A DNA stretch of 64,000 bases from Faecalibacterium sp. (GTDB lineage Bacteria > Bacillota > Clostridia > Oscillospirales > Ruminococcaceae): positions 40,753-104,752 of the forward strand of contig JALCRP010000007.1 of the NCBI GenBank assembly GCA_022652735.1, read 5' to 3'. Below the pieces are notes generated by a model. The model did not search any database. It was not told where the DNA came from and worked only from the letters and a program-made list of their open reading frames with translations. Below are positions 7,725-17,479 of this stretch, in pieces; the first letter of the stretch is position 1, and each line of letters opens with the position of its first letter. Made by a program: the position numbers and the translations under genes.

Positions 7725-9427
7725 GTGGGGAACCCTCCCGCTTGGGCGCCGCCTAAACGATCCAGCGCCTGCTGCAGCGCGCGGCGCGCCTTTTCGATTT
7801 CAAGATGATCCTTCCGGGCCAAAACACGGTCAAACTCCGTCAACAGGCGGTCAATCTCCTGCCGCACAGGGCCGTGCGCCTCTTCGTACATGCGCTCGCC
7901 GCGGAAGAGAAGCAGCTTGTTCTCCTCCTGATCGCGCGGGTTGATTTTGAGATATTGCAGCTGCTGAAAGCGCTTCTCGATTTCCGCGTCTGTCAAATCG
8001 GTTTTGCCGTTGCGGATCACAAGCCGCCGCTTTTCGCCGGTGGAGTTTACAAGCACTTCTACTTCCAAAATAGAGTTGACGTCGTAGGTATAGGTAATAT
8101 CCACGGATTCTTCGCCGGCCGCCTTTGGCGGCACAGGCACATCCAGCTCGCCAAGCAAAAGATTCTCTTTTGCCATGCGGCTTTCGCCCTGCAAGATGGA
8201 AATATGCACTTCCGCCTGCTGATCGTGCACAGTATAAAACCGCTCGGTGCGGCTGACAGGAATCACGGTGTTGCGCTCGATGATGGGCGCGTAATGGCCG
8301 GATTCCCGGAAAAGGCCGTTGAACGAGGCCGTTTCGGTGCCAAGCGTAAAGGGGCATACATCCGTGAGGATGACCTCTTTTACGGCGGCGTCCCGCTCTT
8401 TCATCGCAGCTTCCAGCGCGGCGCCGATGGCGATGGCCTCGTCCGGGTCAACGCCGGTACAGGGGGCGCGGCCGAACAGCTTTTGGCAAAACGCGCGCAC
8501 AAGCGGGCTTTTTGAGGCGCCGCCGACCATTACGATCTCGCTGATGTCCGCCGGCGAGAGGCCGGCATCCTTAAGGCTGCGCGCAATCGGCTTCTCGATC
8601 CGCTGCAAAAGCGGGCGGCAGGCGGCTTCGTATTCGGTACGCGCGATGGCCGCAGAATACTCTTGCCCGCCGATGGTGCAGCGCATCACAGCCATCAGCC
8701 CTTCCGAGAGCGCAAGCTTGCACAGCTCGGCCTGCCGGTGCAGTGCAAAGCTGTCGGGCAAAGAAAGGGAAGCATCGACAAGGCCACTTTTCTGCAAAAA
8801 CAGGCTGGATACGACGGCGGTAAAATCTTCGCCGCCTAAAAAGTTATCGCCTGCGATGGCGTGTACTTCCATAATATTTTGGTACAGCTCGAGAATCGAG
8901 ACATCGAGGGTGCCGCCGCCGAGATCAAACACAAGGTAGCAGCCGTTTTTGCCGCTTTCGCAAAGGCCGTAGGCGATGGCGGCGGCCGTCGGCTCGTTGA
9001 TGATGCGCTCAACCTGAAAGCCTGACATCTCGCCCGCACGGCGGGTGGCTTTGCGCTGCAAATCGTTAAAATAGGCCGGCACACTGATGACGGCCTCCTC
9101 TATGGGCTGGCCCAGGTAAGCCTCGGCATCCTCTTTCAGGCTGCGCAGCACAAGGCTCGAAAGCTCCTCGGCGCGGAAAGTGCGGCTGCCCAGTTGATAC
9201 GTGCGGTTTGTGCCCATGCTGCGCTTGAATACGCTTGCGGTATCAAAGGGGTGGGCGCCGCCGCGCTCTTCGGCGGTGCGACCGACATAAACCGTGCCGT
9301 CTTCGTCGACGCTGACGACGGAAGGCGTCAGCGCCTCGCCAAGGCGGTTGGGAATCATGTGGGGCTTGCCGCCCTCAAAACAGGCGACCAAACTGTTCGT
9401 GGTGCCTAAATCAATGCCAACGATCAT
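7721..9427 (-). CDS. hscC: HscC-type Hsp70 chaperone
   Basis: Protein of 568 residues. The ATPase domain carries phosphate-1 [19 protein letters not shown] and phosphate-2 [15 protein letters not shown], with adenosine-motif [13 protein letters not shown] substrate-binding domain with PVSRTERF and [16 protein letters not shown] follows. [18 protein letters not shown] and [10 protein letters not shown] are much closer to E. coli HscC than to DnaK as I recall them, and the length fits HscC (about 556) rather than DnaK (over 600). ATG at 9427 overlaps the upstream stop (ATGA); an 11-residue longer start is possible but less likely. It should use ATP to bind clients presented by the neighbouring J-TPR protein. 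Confidence 0.9.
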   Translation of the reverse strand: MIVGIDLGTTNSLVACFEGGKPHMIPNRLGEALTPSVVSVDEDGTVYVGRTAEERGGAHPFDTASVFKRSMGTNRTYQLGSRTFRAEELSSLVLRSLKEDAEAYLGQPIEEAVISVPAYFNDLQRKATRRAGEMSGFQVERIINEPTAAAIAYGLCESGKNGCYLVFDLGGGTLDVSILELYQNIMEVHAIAGDNFLGGEDFTAVVSSLFLQKSGLVDASLSLPDSFALHRQAELCKLALSEGLMAVMRCTIGGQEYSAAIARTEYEAACRPLLQRIEKPIARSLKDAGLSPADISEIVMVGGASKSPLVRAFCQKLFGRAPCTGVDPDEAIAIGAALEAAMKERDAAVKEVILTDVCPFTLGTETASFNGLFRESGHYAPIIERNTVIPVSRTERFYTVHDQQAEVHISILQGESRMAKENLLLGELDVPVPPKAAGEESVDITYTYDVNSILEVEVLVNSTGEKRRLVIRNGKTDLTDAEIEKRFQQLQYLKINPRDQEENKLLLFRGERMYEEAHGPVRQEIDRLLTEFDRVLARKDHLEIEKARRALQQALDRLGGAQAGGFPT

Positions 9428-12400
9428 GCTTGCTTCATCCTTTTTGTCAGCCGCATCCAATAGGCGGTAAAATCAAATTCGTCGGGATAGCGCTGCCGGC
9501 CCTGCGCATAAAGCGCGCGGGCAACTTCCAAATTGCCCATACGCTCCTGCAAAAGCCCTTCGATGCCAAGTGCATCCTTGCAGCCGCCGTAATAGCACTG
9601 CACACACATGGGGCACTGCTGCGCCTGCCGCAAAGCGGCCGAAGCGCGGGGAATATCCTTGAGCGCAATCAAAAAAGCGGCTTCCTGCGTATGATACAGC
9701 GCCGGGTTATAATTGCTGCGCTGGCGGGCTAAAAGCTCCAGCCCCTGCCGTGCAAAACGCGCGGCGCCGACATCATCGCCGGCCCACCATAGGCACTCGG
9801 CAAAGTTGCGCAGGGTATTGACATCGCCCGCGGCGCCGGCAGCTATCAGCTTTTGGTACAGCGCGATTGCTTTACCAAAACGCCCCTGCGCGGCATACAA
9901 AAACGCCAGCCTGCGGCAGCAGGCGCGATCCCGCTGGGCGCCGAAGCGCAGCACAGCCTCGGCCATGCGGTAATGGCCCTGTAGCGCAAGCAGATTGCTT
10001 CGGCTGTTGCAATAGGCGCCCTCGGCAGGGTGTGCAAGGGCCTTCCAACGCTCCAGCGTCTGCGCGGCGCGCACGAAATCGCCCATTCTGGCCCAGCCGT
10101 CCGAGATTGCCAAAAGATCGGAATACAAAAACTCTTTTGTGACGTTCTCTTCCAGCACAGCCGCGGCCTCGGCGCCGCGCCCGGTGCGCCAATACAGGCG
10201 CGCCAGCTGGCGGCGCAGGCGTGCACGGTTGGCCCAGCGCAGCACAGGCAGCGCAAGCGCATCCCGATAAACGCGCTCGGCACGGGCATATTGCTTTGTC
10301 AGCAGATAGTGCTCGGCGAGGTTCGCCCGGAAAGAAAACTCCTTCGGCTCGCGCTTCACGGCCAGCAGAAAGTTCTGCTCGGCCTCCGCATAACGCCCAC
10401 ACTCCTGGCAGCACAGCCCCAGCAGATTACGCACCACGGCGGTATCTTCATTTTTTAGCTGCTGCCGATACAATTCGGACGCTTTGGCATAATCGTAAAT
10501 ACAAAACTGATACAGCCGCCCGAGCGATTCAAAAGCAGAGGTACTGTTTGGTGCGCGGCGGCAAATTTCCTCGTAGGCCGCAACGGCCTCGGGGATGCGG
10601 CCAACTTCCCGCAGCAGATCGCCCCGTAAATCCAGCAGGCTCAAGCTGCCTTTATCGTGGGCAAGGCCCTCGTCGACAAGGCCGAGCAGCTCTTTCTTAT
10701 CCCGCTTTTTATATTGCAGGCAGACAAGGCGATAGAACACTTCGCCGGCAAAATCGGGCACATTTTCTTTTTCGCGGCAGGCGGGCAGGGCGCTGAGATA
10801 GTGCTCCACGGCCTTGGCGATGTCGCCGTCATGGGAGGCCATACGGGCAAGGCAATAGCTTAAGGTCGGGTTTTCGACCTTGGCGAAAACCAGATCATCC
10901 AGCAGCTTGCGCGCATCGTCCCACTGGCCCGCGCCGATCAGGATGCGCGCCTGATACAGCATACACTCGGCATCCCGGCCGGAGCGCTGCATCGCCGCGG
11001 AAAAGCAACGAAAAGATTCCTGCATGCGGCCCATACGGAACAAAATCACGCCCGAAATGTAATGGCTGTAGGGGTCTCCGGGCGAAGCATCGCACAAATG
11101 CGTCGCATTTTCCAGCGCATCCTCCAAGCGGTTGGCTTCCAGCGCATATTGGGTGCGCATCTGCCACGCGGCGGCATCTTTGGGCCACTGCGCGGTGACA
11201 GTTTCCAGCAGCGCATCCGCCTCCGGCTGGCGCTGTAAGCTGGCAAGCGCCGCGGCTTGCAGGCGCAGGCTTTCAGGCAGGCGAGATTTGGCCTGTTCGT
11301 CGGTTTGATCCGCCGCGCGGATGGCCTTTTCCCATGCCTGCAAATGGCTGAGCGCCTGCTCCATCTGGCCACTGCCGAGATAAACCTTGGAGGCCAGATT
11401 TTCATAATCAAACGTACCTTGCTGCTCGGCAGGCAGCAGGGCAAGTGTGCGCAGCGCGTCGTCCTCCTGCAGCTCCTGATGGTAACACCAAGCCAGCTCG
11501 GAAAGATTATCAAAATCTTCTGGCGCGGCCTTGGCCTGCGCTTCGCGCTGCGGCAAAATGGATTTGTTGCACTGATGCACCTGCTCAAGGATCAGCGAAT
11601 TATATGGGATAAGGCGATAAAGCTTGAGATAAATCTCTTTCGCCTCGTTGTAACGCTCCTGCCCGCAAAGGCTGGCGGCAAGGTCAAACTTTGCCTGCGC
11701 AAGCGTCGGCTCTTTTTCGGTAACGAGAAGCAGCTCCCGCTCGGCGCGGGCAAAATCTTTGGTGTGCAAAGCCAGCTGGCCGCTTATCAGCAAAGCCTGT
11801 GGGTCATCGGGCAGCTGCGCAAGCAGCGCGTTTGCGCTGCCCTCGGCCGCGGCAAAATCCTGCTGCAGCAAAGCGAGGCGCGCCTCGCAAAGCAGGGTGT
11901 ACGGGTGCTGCGCACCGGAATTGCGCATCTCGGTAAGGCACTGCTCCGCCACATCCGCCGCAGAGGCGGTAAGCGCACTGCGGCAGCGGGAATAGGCCTT
12001 TAGATAGGCGTCACACTGCGCGGCGGTTTCGCCCTGCAGCAACGAATACGGCAAAAGCGCATCGTTTTCGATGCCGGCCAGCACGGCATGTTCTATGTAA
12101 TCGCGCGGGAAAGCCTGATACAGCTCCTCGACGTTTTCCCGCAAAGAAAAGAAATCGTCCAGCATGCGCCAAATTTCCTGCGGCAGGAAAAAGTGCTCCA
12201 TTAAATAGCGCAGCAGCACATCCCGTGCTTGGCTGCGCGTAATCAGCGCAAGGCTGAAATCTTCTTCCAGCAGGGCCTGCCACGCGGCAGGGGTGCGCCG
12301 GGCAGCGATCTCCTGATAAAGGCTGTCGAGATGATCGGCCCAGCGCTCTGCGGCTGTTTTTTCCGCTTCGTCGCGTGTATCCCGCACTTGCCCGGCCAGC

Positions 12401-12549
12401 GCAAGCGCCTGCTCGTAGGCGGTGCGCAGCGCCTTAAACGCCTCAGGGGAATCCTCCGGGTTGGCGCCGGGCAGCTTTTCATGATAGGCCTTCGTAATGG
12501 CCGCGCGGTCCGCTGTGGGCGATAACCCCAAAATGTTCCAAATATCCAT
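9424..12549 (-). CDS. Large TPR-repeat protein with degenerate N-terminal J-domain
   Basis: Protein of 1041 residues. Residues 1-55 ([20 protein letters not shown] onward, then [12 protein letters not shown]) have the helix pattern of a J-domain, but the HPD tripeptide is replaced: the loop reads [13 protein letters not shown]. The rest is a long series of tetratricopeptide-like helical pairs, for example [19 protein letters not shown] and [18 protein letters not shown]. No signal peptide or membrane segment is evident. The gene opens the operon and is coupled to hscC, so it is a probable client adaptor for HscC. Whether it can stimulate the ATPase without HPD is open. Confidence 0.85.
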   Translation of the reverse strand: MDIWNILGLSPTADRAAITKAYHEKLPGANPEDSPEAFKALRTAYEQALALAGQVRDTRDEAEKTAAERWADHLDSLYQEIAARRTPAAWQALLEEDFSLALITRSQARDVLLRYLMEHFFLPQEIWRMLDDFFSLRENVEELYQAFPRDYIEHAVLAGIENDALLPYSLLQGETAAQCDAYLKAYSRCRSALTASAADVAEQCLTEMRNSGAQHPYTLLCEARLALLQQDFAAAEGSANALLAQLPDDPQALLISGQLALHTKDFARAERELLLVTEKEPTLAQAKFDLAASLCGQERYNEAKEIYLKLYRLIPYNSLILEQVHQCNKSILPQREAQAKAAPEDFDNLSELAWCYHQELQEDDALRTLALLPAEQQGTFDYENLASKVYLGSGQMEQALSHLQAWEKAIRAADQTDEQAKSRLPESLRLQAAALASLQRQPEADALLETVTAQWPKDAAAWQMRTQYALEANRLEDALENATHLCDASPGDPYSHYISGVILFRMGRMQESFRCFSAAMQRSGRDAECMLYQARILIGAGQWDDARKLLDDLVFAKVENPTLSYCLARMASHDGDIAKAVEHYLSALPACREKENVPDFAGEVFYRLVCLQYKKRDKKELLGLVDEGLAHDKGSLSLLDLRGDLLREVGRIPEAVAAYEEICRRAPNSTSAFESLGRLYQFCIYDYAKASELYRQQLKNEDTAVVRNLLGLCCQECGRYAEAEQNFLLAVKREPKEFSFRANLAEHYLLTKQYARAERVYRDALALPVLRWANRARLRRQLARLYWRTGRGAEAAAVLEENVTKEFLYSDLLAISDGWARMGDFVRAAQTLERWKALAHPAEGAYCNSRSNLLALQGHYRMAEAVLRFGAQRDRACCRRLAFLYAAQGRFGKAIALYQKLIAAGAAGDVNTLRNFAECLWWAGDDVGAARFARQGLELLARQRSNYNPALYHTQEAAFLIALKDIPRASAALRQAQQCPMCVQCYYGGCKDALGIEGLLQERMGNLEVARALYAQGRQRYPDEFDFTAYWMRLTKRMKQA

Positions 12550-12614
12550 GCCATACTCCCCGCCGGCAAAAATGGATTATGTCGGCTGTTTTGCTGCTGC
12601 GATGTATCTTTTTT

Positions 12615-12643
12615 ATTATAGCGCAGATGCTGCGAAAAATCTA
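12615..12643 (-). promoter_or_regulatory. Putative promoter of J-TPR/hscC operon
   Basis: On the minus strand TATAAT (12620-12615) is preceded at 17 bases by TAGATT (12643-12638), a weak -35. GGGGAG precedes the ATG at 12549. The -10 is perfect; the -35 is poor. Confidence 0.45.
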
Positions 12644-12684
12644 TGCATGAATAAGGCGCCTACTGGGTGCAGCCGCCGAAAAGC

Positions 12685-12726
12685 AAAAAACAGGCCCGGA
12701 AGTCGATTCTCCGGGCCTGTTTTTTT
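12685..12726 (-). terminator. Terminator directly after tRNA-Leu
   Basis: The inverted repeat AACAGGCCCGGA / TCCGGGCCTGTT is followed on the minus strand by a T-run. Its 5' side begins immediately after the encoded CCA end of the tRNA, so the tRNA is probably a single-gene transcript. On the plus strand the arm also ends in seven T residues. Confidence 0.85.
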
Positions 12727-12807
12727 GGTGCGGGAGATGGGGGTTGAACCCACACTCCGAAGAACTGGTTCCTAAGACCAGCGCGTCTGCCATTCCGCCA
12801 CTCCCGC
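12726..12807 (-). tRNA. tRNA-Leu(UAG)
   Basis: Reverse-strand cloverleaf with acceptor stem GCGGGAG / CTCCCGC, discriminator A and encoded CCA (12728-12726). D-arm region GGCGGAATGGCAGACGCGCT, anticodon stem CTGGT/ACCAG around loop CTTAGGA (anticodon TAG at 12774-12772), a class II variable arm and T-arm GTGGGTTCAACCCCCAT. The long variable arm and anticodon identify a leucine tRNA reading CUN codons. Confidence 0.96.
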
Positions 12808-12830
12808 ACAGTAGTTCAGGGACGGCTTTT

Positions 12831-12859
12831 ATTTTAGCAAGAGCGGAACACATTGTCAA
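12831..12859 (-). promoter_or_regulatory. Promoter of tRNA-Leu
   Basis: Minus-strand TTGACA (12859-12854), a 17-base spacer and TAAAAT (12836-12831), about 24 bases before the mature tRNA 5' end. A strong housekeeping-type promoter. Confidence 0.8.
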
Positions 12860-12914
12860 ATTCATAATCCGGCATGGGGCGGTACATACTGAAAGGGATA
12901 AGGAGGCGTCCCGA

Positions 12915-14174
12915 ATGCTGTTTTGTCATGGACGCAGGCCGGCGCGGGGCCGGCGCAGCATCGCCGGTGCGCTGCTGGTATGCTTATGCTATCTCATGGT
13001 GGCCGCCGCGGCCGGCCTCGGCTGGGTGTATTACAGCCTGCCGGATACCATCTATGTCGAGCGCGGCCAGCAGGTACACATTGCGCGGCTGCCTTATATT
13101 ACGGCGCTGGAAGACATCGGCGCGCGCAATGCGGCCGCTACGGAAGAGACGGGAAGCTATAATACAACGCTTGCGCTGGGCGGGGTTCTGCCGGTAAAAA
13201 CGGTGCGTACCGTGGTGACGGAACGGCCCGTTGTAACGGTATGCGGCAGCCCGTTCGGCATTAAAATGTTTTCAAACGGCGCGCTGGTCGTCGCTTTTAC
13301 GGATATTTCCACGCCTTACGGCGAAGCAAACCCCGCCAAGGAGGCCGGGCTGCATCTGGGCGATCTGGTGGTAAGCGTGGGCGGCAGCGAGACACACTCG
13401 AATGAGGAGCTGGCCGATGCAATCCGCGCCTCGGATGGCAACCCGGCCAAGGTAGTGTTTATCCGCGAAGGCGAACAGCGTACCACAACGATTACGCCTG
13501 TACAGGATGAGGCGGGCGCATGGAAAACCGGGATGTGGGTGCGAGATTCCTCCGCCGGTGTCGGGACGCTGACTTTTGTGGACGAAAGCCTTGGCGTGTT
13601 TGCGGGGCTGGGCCACTCCATCAGCGATAGCGATACGGGCCAGAGCATCACGCTGCGCACCGGCGAGATCGTGGCCTGCCATATCATTGGCTATACCAAG
13701 GGCATTGCGGGCAGCCCCGGCGAGCTGCGCGGGCAATTTGATACGGGGCTTTCCATCGGAACAATTTGCATGAACGGGTCTGTGGGCGTATACGGCACGA
13801 CGCGCAGCGCCTTTTCCGGCCAGCAGACGGAAGTGGCTTTTGCACAGGAAGTAACCGAAGGCCCGGCCCAGATCTGGACGACGATCGACGGCGAAGCGCC
13901 GCAGACGTATAACGTCCAGATCGAGCGCATCAGCTATGCCCAAGATAATGAAAACCGCAACCTTGTGCTGCATGTGACAGACCCCGCACTTCTGGAAGCG
14001 ACGGGCGGCATTGTGCAGGGGATGAGCGGCAGCCCGATTTTGCAAAACGGGCGCCTTGTCGGGGCCGTGACGCATGTGCTTGTTAACGACCCGACGCGCG
14101 GCTACGGCATTTTTGCCGAGACGATGCTGGAACAGGCACAGGATGTGGCAGATCATGCGCACAATGCCGCATAA
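12915..14174 (+). CDS. spoIVB: SpoIVB peptidase
   Basis: Serine peptidase of 419 residues, S55 family, secreted by the forespore into the intermembrane space to trigger pro-sigma-K processing in spore formers. One N-terminal membrane segment (about residues 15-38), a PDZ domain (DISTPYGEANPAKEAGLHLG and following) and the catalytic C-terminal half with GLGHSIS (His) and GMSGSPI (Ser). ATG at 12915 follows AAGGAGG; the frame also extends back across the tRNA gene and was cut there. CATACT around 12884 could be a forespore sigma-F/G -10 element, but this is weak. Confidence 0.95.
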   Translation: MLFCHGRRPARGRRSIAGALLVCLCYLMVAAAAGLGWVYYSLPDTIYVERGQQVHIARLPYITALEDIGARNAAATEETGSYNTTLALGGVLPVKTVRTVVTERPVVTVCGSPFGIKMFSNGALVVAFTDISTPYGEANPAKEAGLHLGDLVVSVGGSETHSNEELADAIRASDGNPAKVVFIREGEQRTTTITPVQDEAGAWKTGMWVRDSSAGVGTLTFVDESLGVFAGLGHSISDSDTGQSITLRTGEIVACHIIGYTKGIAGSPGELRGQFDTGLSIGTICMNGSVGVYGTTRSAFSGQQTEVAFAQEVTEGPAQIWTTIDGEAPQTYNVQIERISYAQDNENRNLVLHVTDPALLEATGGIVQGMSGSPILQNGRLVGAVTHVLVNDPTRGYGIFAETMLEQAQDVADHAHNAA

Positions 14175-14202
14175 CGAAAAAACCAAAAACTGATCTGTTT
14201 TC

Positions 14203-14231
14203 TTGCAAAAAACTTTTGTTTTTGTTAGAAT
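14203..14231 (+). promoter_or_regulatory. Promoter of the 14263 gene
   Basis: TTGCAA (14203-14208), a 17-base spacer and TAGAAT (14226-14231). The gene starts about 30 bases downstream, behind a strong G-rich ribosome binding site. Confidence 0.65.
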
Positions 14232-14262
14232 GGACGCAGGAACGCAGAAAGGGGGATTTTTC

Positions 14263-14958
14263 GTGCAGATGCAAACTACAAGCGGTGTGCTGACGCGCTT
14301 GGCCGGGCTGTATCTCGGCCCGCAGGCCGGCGCAAAAGAAAATACCGCCCAAGGCAGCATGGTGCTGCAGACGGCCGCGCAAAACGCAGCGGAAAGCAAG
14401 CCCACAGATACGCTTACGCTAAGCGAAGAAGCCCGCGCCTATCTGCAATCGGATACCAAGGCGGCCGCCGCCTCGGACGATGAAACGGCCGAAGCCGGCA
14501 GCACACAGGCATCTTCTGCCGCAAACGGCGAGCAAACCGCCGCTTCGCAGGATACCGCCGAGGACGACAGCGCCGAAAAACAATCTCTGCGGGAGCAATT
14601 TGATGCGGCAGACGCCGAAGCCAAGGCCGAGGCGGACAAGTGGGAAGAAAAGCTGAAGTGCTTGAAGATCATGGCGAATATGGTCTCGGGCAAGGCCGTG
14701 CCTACGCAGGATCAGCAGTATCTGTGCAAGCATGATACGGAAATGTATGCAAAGGCTTTAACGCTGCGCGCCGTGGCGCCGCACAGCCGGCAAAAGGCAA
14801 AGCAGGTGACGGACGACGAGGATTTTGCAGGCAGCGCTGCCTTGCAGGCCGATGCCGAAACGGGTGAAAGCTCTGCTTCAGCCGCCACAGATGTCGCTGC
14901 GCTACTGCAAAACGTAAGTGAAACATCATCTGCCGCCGCAGGGGCGGCGCAGGCATAA
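14263..14958 (+). CDS. Unrecognised Ala/Glu-rich protein
   Basis: Protein of 231 residues from GTG at 14263, seven bases after AAAGGGGG; an ATG two codons later (14269) is the alternative. A short N-terminal part (TTSGVLTRLAGLYLGPQ) is followed by KPTDTLTLSEEARAYLQ. A long low-complexity Ala/Ser/Asp/Glu region (about 60-115), a charged predicted helical segment with EADKWEEKLKCLKIMANMV, and another Ala-rich tail follow. No signal peptide or membrane helix is seen. The DTLTLSEEAR motif recalls short segments in anti-sigma and flagellar accessory proteins, but I do not assign a family. It has its own promoter and terminator. Confidence 0.7.
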   Translation: MQMQTTSGVLTRLAGLYLGPQAGAKENTAQGSMVLQTAAQNAAESKPTDTLTLSEEARAYLQSDTKAAAASDDETAEAGSTQASSAANGEQTAASQDTAEDDSAEKQSLREQFDAADAEAKAEADKWEEKLKCLKIMANMVSGKAVPTQDQQYLCKHDTEMYAKALTLRAVAPHSRQKAKQVTDDEDFAGSAALQADAETGESSASAATDVAALLQNVSETSSAAAGAAQA

Positions 14959-14973
14959 GATAAATATAGAACA

Positions 14974-15003
14974 AGGGCCGACAGAATGTCGGCTCTTTTT
15001 TTC
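14974..15003 (+). terminator. Terminator after the 14263 gene
   Basis: Stem GGGCCGAC / GTCGGCTC with loop AGAAT and eight T residues. It isolates the orphan gene from the hydrogenase operon. Confidence 0.88.
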
Positions 15004-15084
15004 GGCAATTTTACGGATATGGGAACTTCAAAACTGGCATTTTGACAAAAAATGCGCGAGACTGAAAAAAAAGGAAAAGAACCG

Positions 15085-15113
15085 TTGACAGTCGCGGGCG
15101 CACTCTTTATGAT
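15085..15113 (+). promoter_or_regulatory. Promoter of hydrogenase operon
   Basis: Perfect -35 TTGACA (15085-15090), 17-base spacer, TATGAT (15108-15113). It lies 100 bases before the large-subunit gene. An AT-rich stretch, including ATTGTTAAGAAAATATTCAT, sits between promoter and gene and could hold an operator; none is identifiable by eye. Confidence 0.8.
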
Positions 15114-15213
15114 AAAGAAGATTGTTAAGAAAATATTCATAAATAGATTTTCTGCTCGTTCCGGGCACAGGCACTATATATTGTAGCAATCGGGCAGGCA
15201 GAAGGAGGAAACC

Positions 15214-16296
15214 ATGAGTTATGTCATTCCCATCGGGCCGTATCATCCTTCTTTGGAGGAGCCGGTTCACGCAAAACTGATCGTTGAAGGCGAACAGATC
15301 AAAGATGCAGAGGTGTTTGTAGGCTACAATCACCGCGGCATCGAAAAGCTCGCGATGGAGCGCAACTTTATCCAGACGATTACGCTCGTCGAGCGTGTAT
15401 GCGGCATTTGTTCTCATTCCCATGCATGGACATACTGCCGCTGCATCGAGCATATCGCGGGCATGGAGGTGCCAAAGCGCGCCCAGTATATCCGCGACAT
15501 TATCGAGGAGCTGGAGCGCATCCATTCGCATCTTCTGTGGCTGGGCGTGGCCTGCCATATCGTCGGGCACGACAGCATGTTTATGCAGATATGGAACGAC
15601 CGCGAGGATACGATGGACTTGCTGGAAGCGCTGACGGGCAACCGCGTCAACTACGCGATGAACATCATCGGCGGTGTGCGGCGCGACATCGATGCCGACC
15701 AGAAAGCCACGGCGCTGCGGTGCATGGATGAGCTGGAAGAACGCATGAAGCGTATGCGGGATTTCCTCGTCAACGACAAAACGATTGCCATGCGCACCAA
15801 GGGCGTCGGCGTACTTACGACAGAGGATGCCGTGCGCATGGGCGCCGAGGGGCCGCATGCCCGCGCTTCCAATGTGAAGATGGATGTGCGCAAGGACAGC
15901 CCTTACTCTTCTTACGAGGATTTTGATTTTGCCCTTTGCACGTATGACAGTTGCGATGTGTTCGCGCGCGTTGTCGTGCGGGTGCTCGAAGTATTCGAGA
16001 GCATCAAGATCATCCGTCAGGCGCTTAACAACCTGCCGGATACTCCGCTGAATCTCGGCAACCGCATCCCGCAGGTGCCGGCCGGTGAGTTTGTGGCACG
16101 GCACGAGGCGCCCCGCGGCCATCTGGTTTATAAAGTTGTAACGAACGGCGGCCCCACCAACGCGCGTGTGTCTATCCATGTGCCGACTTTCCGTAACGCG
16201 CCGACGATCCCGACGATGCTGCGCGGCAACACGGTGGCTGATGCGGGCCTGATCGTTGCCTCGATCGACCCTTGTTTCAGCTGCATGGATTGCTGA
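15214..16296 (+). CDS. mbhL: Group 4 [NiFe] hydrogenase large subunit (MbhL/NuoD-like)
   Basis: Catalytic subunit of 360 residues related to the 49-kDa subunit of complex I. The two Ni-binding motifs are ERVCGICS (about residues 61-68) and DPCFSC at the extreme C-terminus. The protein stops three residues after the last motif Cys (sequence DPCFSCMDC, then TGA), so there is no C-terminal propeptide for a maturation protease. It likely produces H2 from protons with electrons from ferredoxin. ATG at 15214 follows GAAGGAGG. Context with Mrp-like genes supports the Mbh type rather than Ech. Confidence 0.93.
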   Translation: MSYVIPIGPYHPSLEEPVHAKLIVEGEQIKDAEVFVGYNHRGIEKLAMERNFIQTITLVERVCGICSHSHAWTYCRCIEHIAGMEVPKRAQYIRDIIEELERIHSHLLWLGVACHIVGHDSMFMQIWNDREDTMDLLEALTGNRVNYAMNIIGGVRRDIDADQKATALRCMDELEERMKRMRDFLVNDKTIAMRTKGVGVLTTEDAVRMGAEGPHARASNVKMDVRKDSPYSSYEDFDFALCTYDSCDVFARVVVRVLEVFESIKIIRQALNNLPDTPLNLGNRIPQVPAGEFVARHEAPRGHLVYKVVTNGGPTNARVSIHVPTFRNAPTIPTMLRGNTVADAGLIVASIDPCFSCMDC

Positions 16297-16307
16297 AGGA
16301 TACCCCT

Positions 16308-16649
16308 ATGCACGAAATGGCCATTACCCAAAGTATTCTCGATATTGTACTTTCGGCGGGCAAAGATGCCGGCGCACAGCATGTACGCGCGATCCGGCTG
16401 AAAACCGGCGCCTACTCGGATGTCGTGCCGTCGCTTGTGCAGGAGTGCTTTGATCTGCTTGCCCGAGGCAGTATCGCCGAGCATGCCGTGCTGCACTTTG
16501 AGGCGCTGCCCTTAATTGTGCGGTGCCGTGGCTGCGGCTGGCAGGGAGAGATCGAAAAACGGCATATCGCCTGCAAGGCCTGCGGCGGGCAGGATCTCGA
16601 GATGCTTTCGGGACGCGAATTTTATGTGGACAGCATCGAGGCGGAATAA
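16308..16649 (+). CDS. hypA: Hydrogenase nickel incorporation protein HypA
   Basis: Nickel metallochaperone of 113 residues. MHEMAITQSILDIV includes the His2 nickel ligand, and two Zn-binding pairs CRGCGW and CKACGG are present. The start at 16308 is the MHE start universal in the family. It lies inside the structural operon right after the large subunit. Its usual partner, the GTPase HypB, is not found in the window. Confidence 0.95.
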   Translation: MHEMAITQSILDIVLSAGKDAGAQHVRAIRLKTGAYSDVVPSLVQECFDLLARGSIAEHAVLHFEALPLIVRCRGCGWQGEIEKRHIACKACGGQDLEMLSGREFYVDSIEAE

Positions 16650-16698
16650 CGCCCGATGAAAAGGGCCGCGGCGGCGGCCCCAATAAGGAGGAAAACCT

Positions 16699-17220
16699 AT
16701 GATGAAAACAACGGTGAAGGGCGTTGTGGCGACCTTTATCCCGTGCTTTCTCTTTTGGATGCTGCTGACGATGTCGGTGGCGCCGCGGGAGCTGATCGGC
16801 GGGGTAGTGGTGTGCTTGGCAACGGCGATCTTCACGGCAAAGTTCTTTGTGCACAGCGAGCCGTATAAGCTGCTCAACCCTGTGCGCTTTGTGCTAATGC
16901 TCGTTTATCTTTTCGTGATCTTCTTTTGGGAAGTCATCAAGGCAAACGTTTCGATGGCGATCACGGTGCTGGGCAATAAGCCCATCAAACAAGGGATCGT
17001 AAAAGTGCCTGTCGAGGGCATCACCAATCACTATGCGCTGGCCCTTTTGGCCGATTGCATCACTCTAACGCCCGGCACGATCACGATGGATGTGATTGAT
17101 GAGGACGGCAAGATCAGCATGTATATCAACTGGCTCACCATGACGGAAACCGACCGCGTAAAGGCCGGCGAAATCATCAAGGGTCGCATGGAAAGATGGA
17201 TTCGGAGGATTTGGGCATGA
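16699..17220 (+). CDS. mbhA: Mrp/Mnh antiporter subunit E-like (MbhA)
   Basis: Membrane protein of 173 residues, MnhE family. Hydrophobic segments occupy roughly residues 8-65, with FVIFFWEVIKANVSMA typical of the family, then a cytoplasmic domain containing LLADCITLTPGTITMD. It is part of the cation-translocating module of the complex. ATG at 16699 follows GGAGG at seven bases. The end overlaps mbhB in ATGA. Confidence 0.9.
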   Translation: MMKTTVKGVVATFIPCFLFWMLLTMSVAPRELIGGVVVCLATAIFTAKFFVHSEPYKLLNPVRFVLMLVYLFVIFFWEVIKANVSMAITVLGNKPIKQGIVKVPVEGITNHYALALLADCITLTPGTITMDVIDEDGKISMYINWLTMTETDRVKAGEIIKGRMERWIRRIWA

Positions 17221-17477
17221 TGAAAAATGTGATGATCGTCGGGGCCATCTGCTATGCGGTGCTCGCGATTGTGCTGTTTTATCGGCTGATCGTCGGCCCG
17301 AAAGCCGCTGATCGGATGCTGGCGGCGGACGCCATCGATAACCTGACCTGCCTGATGCTGGGCTTTTACTCGCTTTATTCCGGCCGCGGCATCTACCTTG
17401 ACATCGCGATTGTTACCGCGCTGCTGGGCTTTATCAGCACGGTGTTCGTTGCGCGGTATCTCGAAGGGAGGCTGTAA
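17217..17477 (+). CDS. mbhB: Mrp antiporter subunit F-like (MbhB)
   Basis: Protein of 86 residues with three membrane helices, MnhF family; VLFYRLIVGPKAADRMLAAD is characteristic. ATG at 17217 overlaps the mbhA stop and follows CGGAGG at nine bases. A small membrane subunit of the antiporter module. Confidence 0.9.
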   Translation: MMKNVMIVGAICYAVLAIVLFYRLIVGPKAADRMLAADAIDNLTCLMLGFYSLYSGRGIYLDIAIVTALLGFISTVFVARYLEGRL

Positions 17478-17479
17478 GC

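Noticed and set aside
12744..12914. In-frame N-terminal extension of spoIVB
   Set aside because: It would start within the tRNA-Leu gene. ATG at 12915 has AAGGAGG at ideal spacing and begins a proper membrane anchor.
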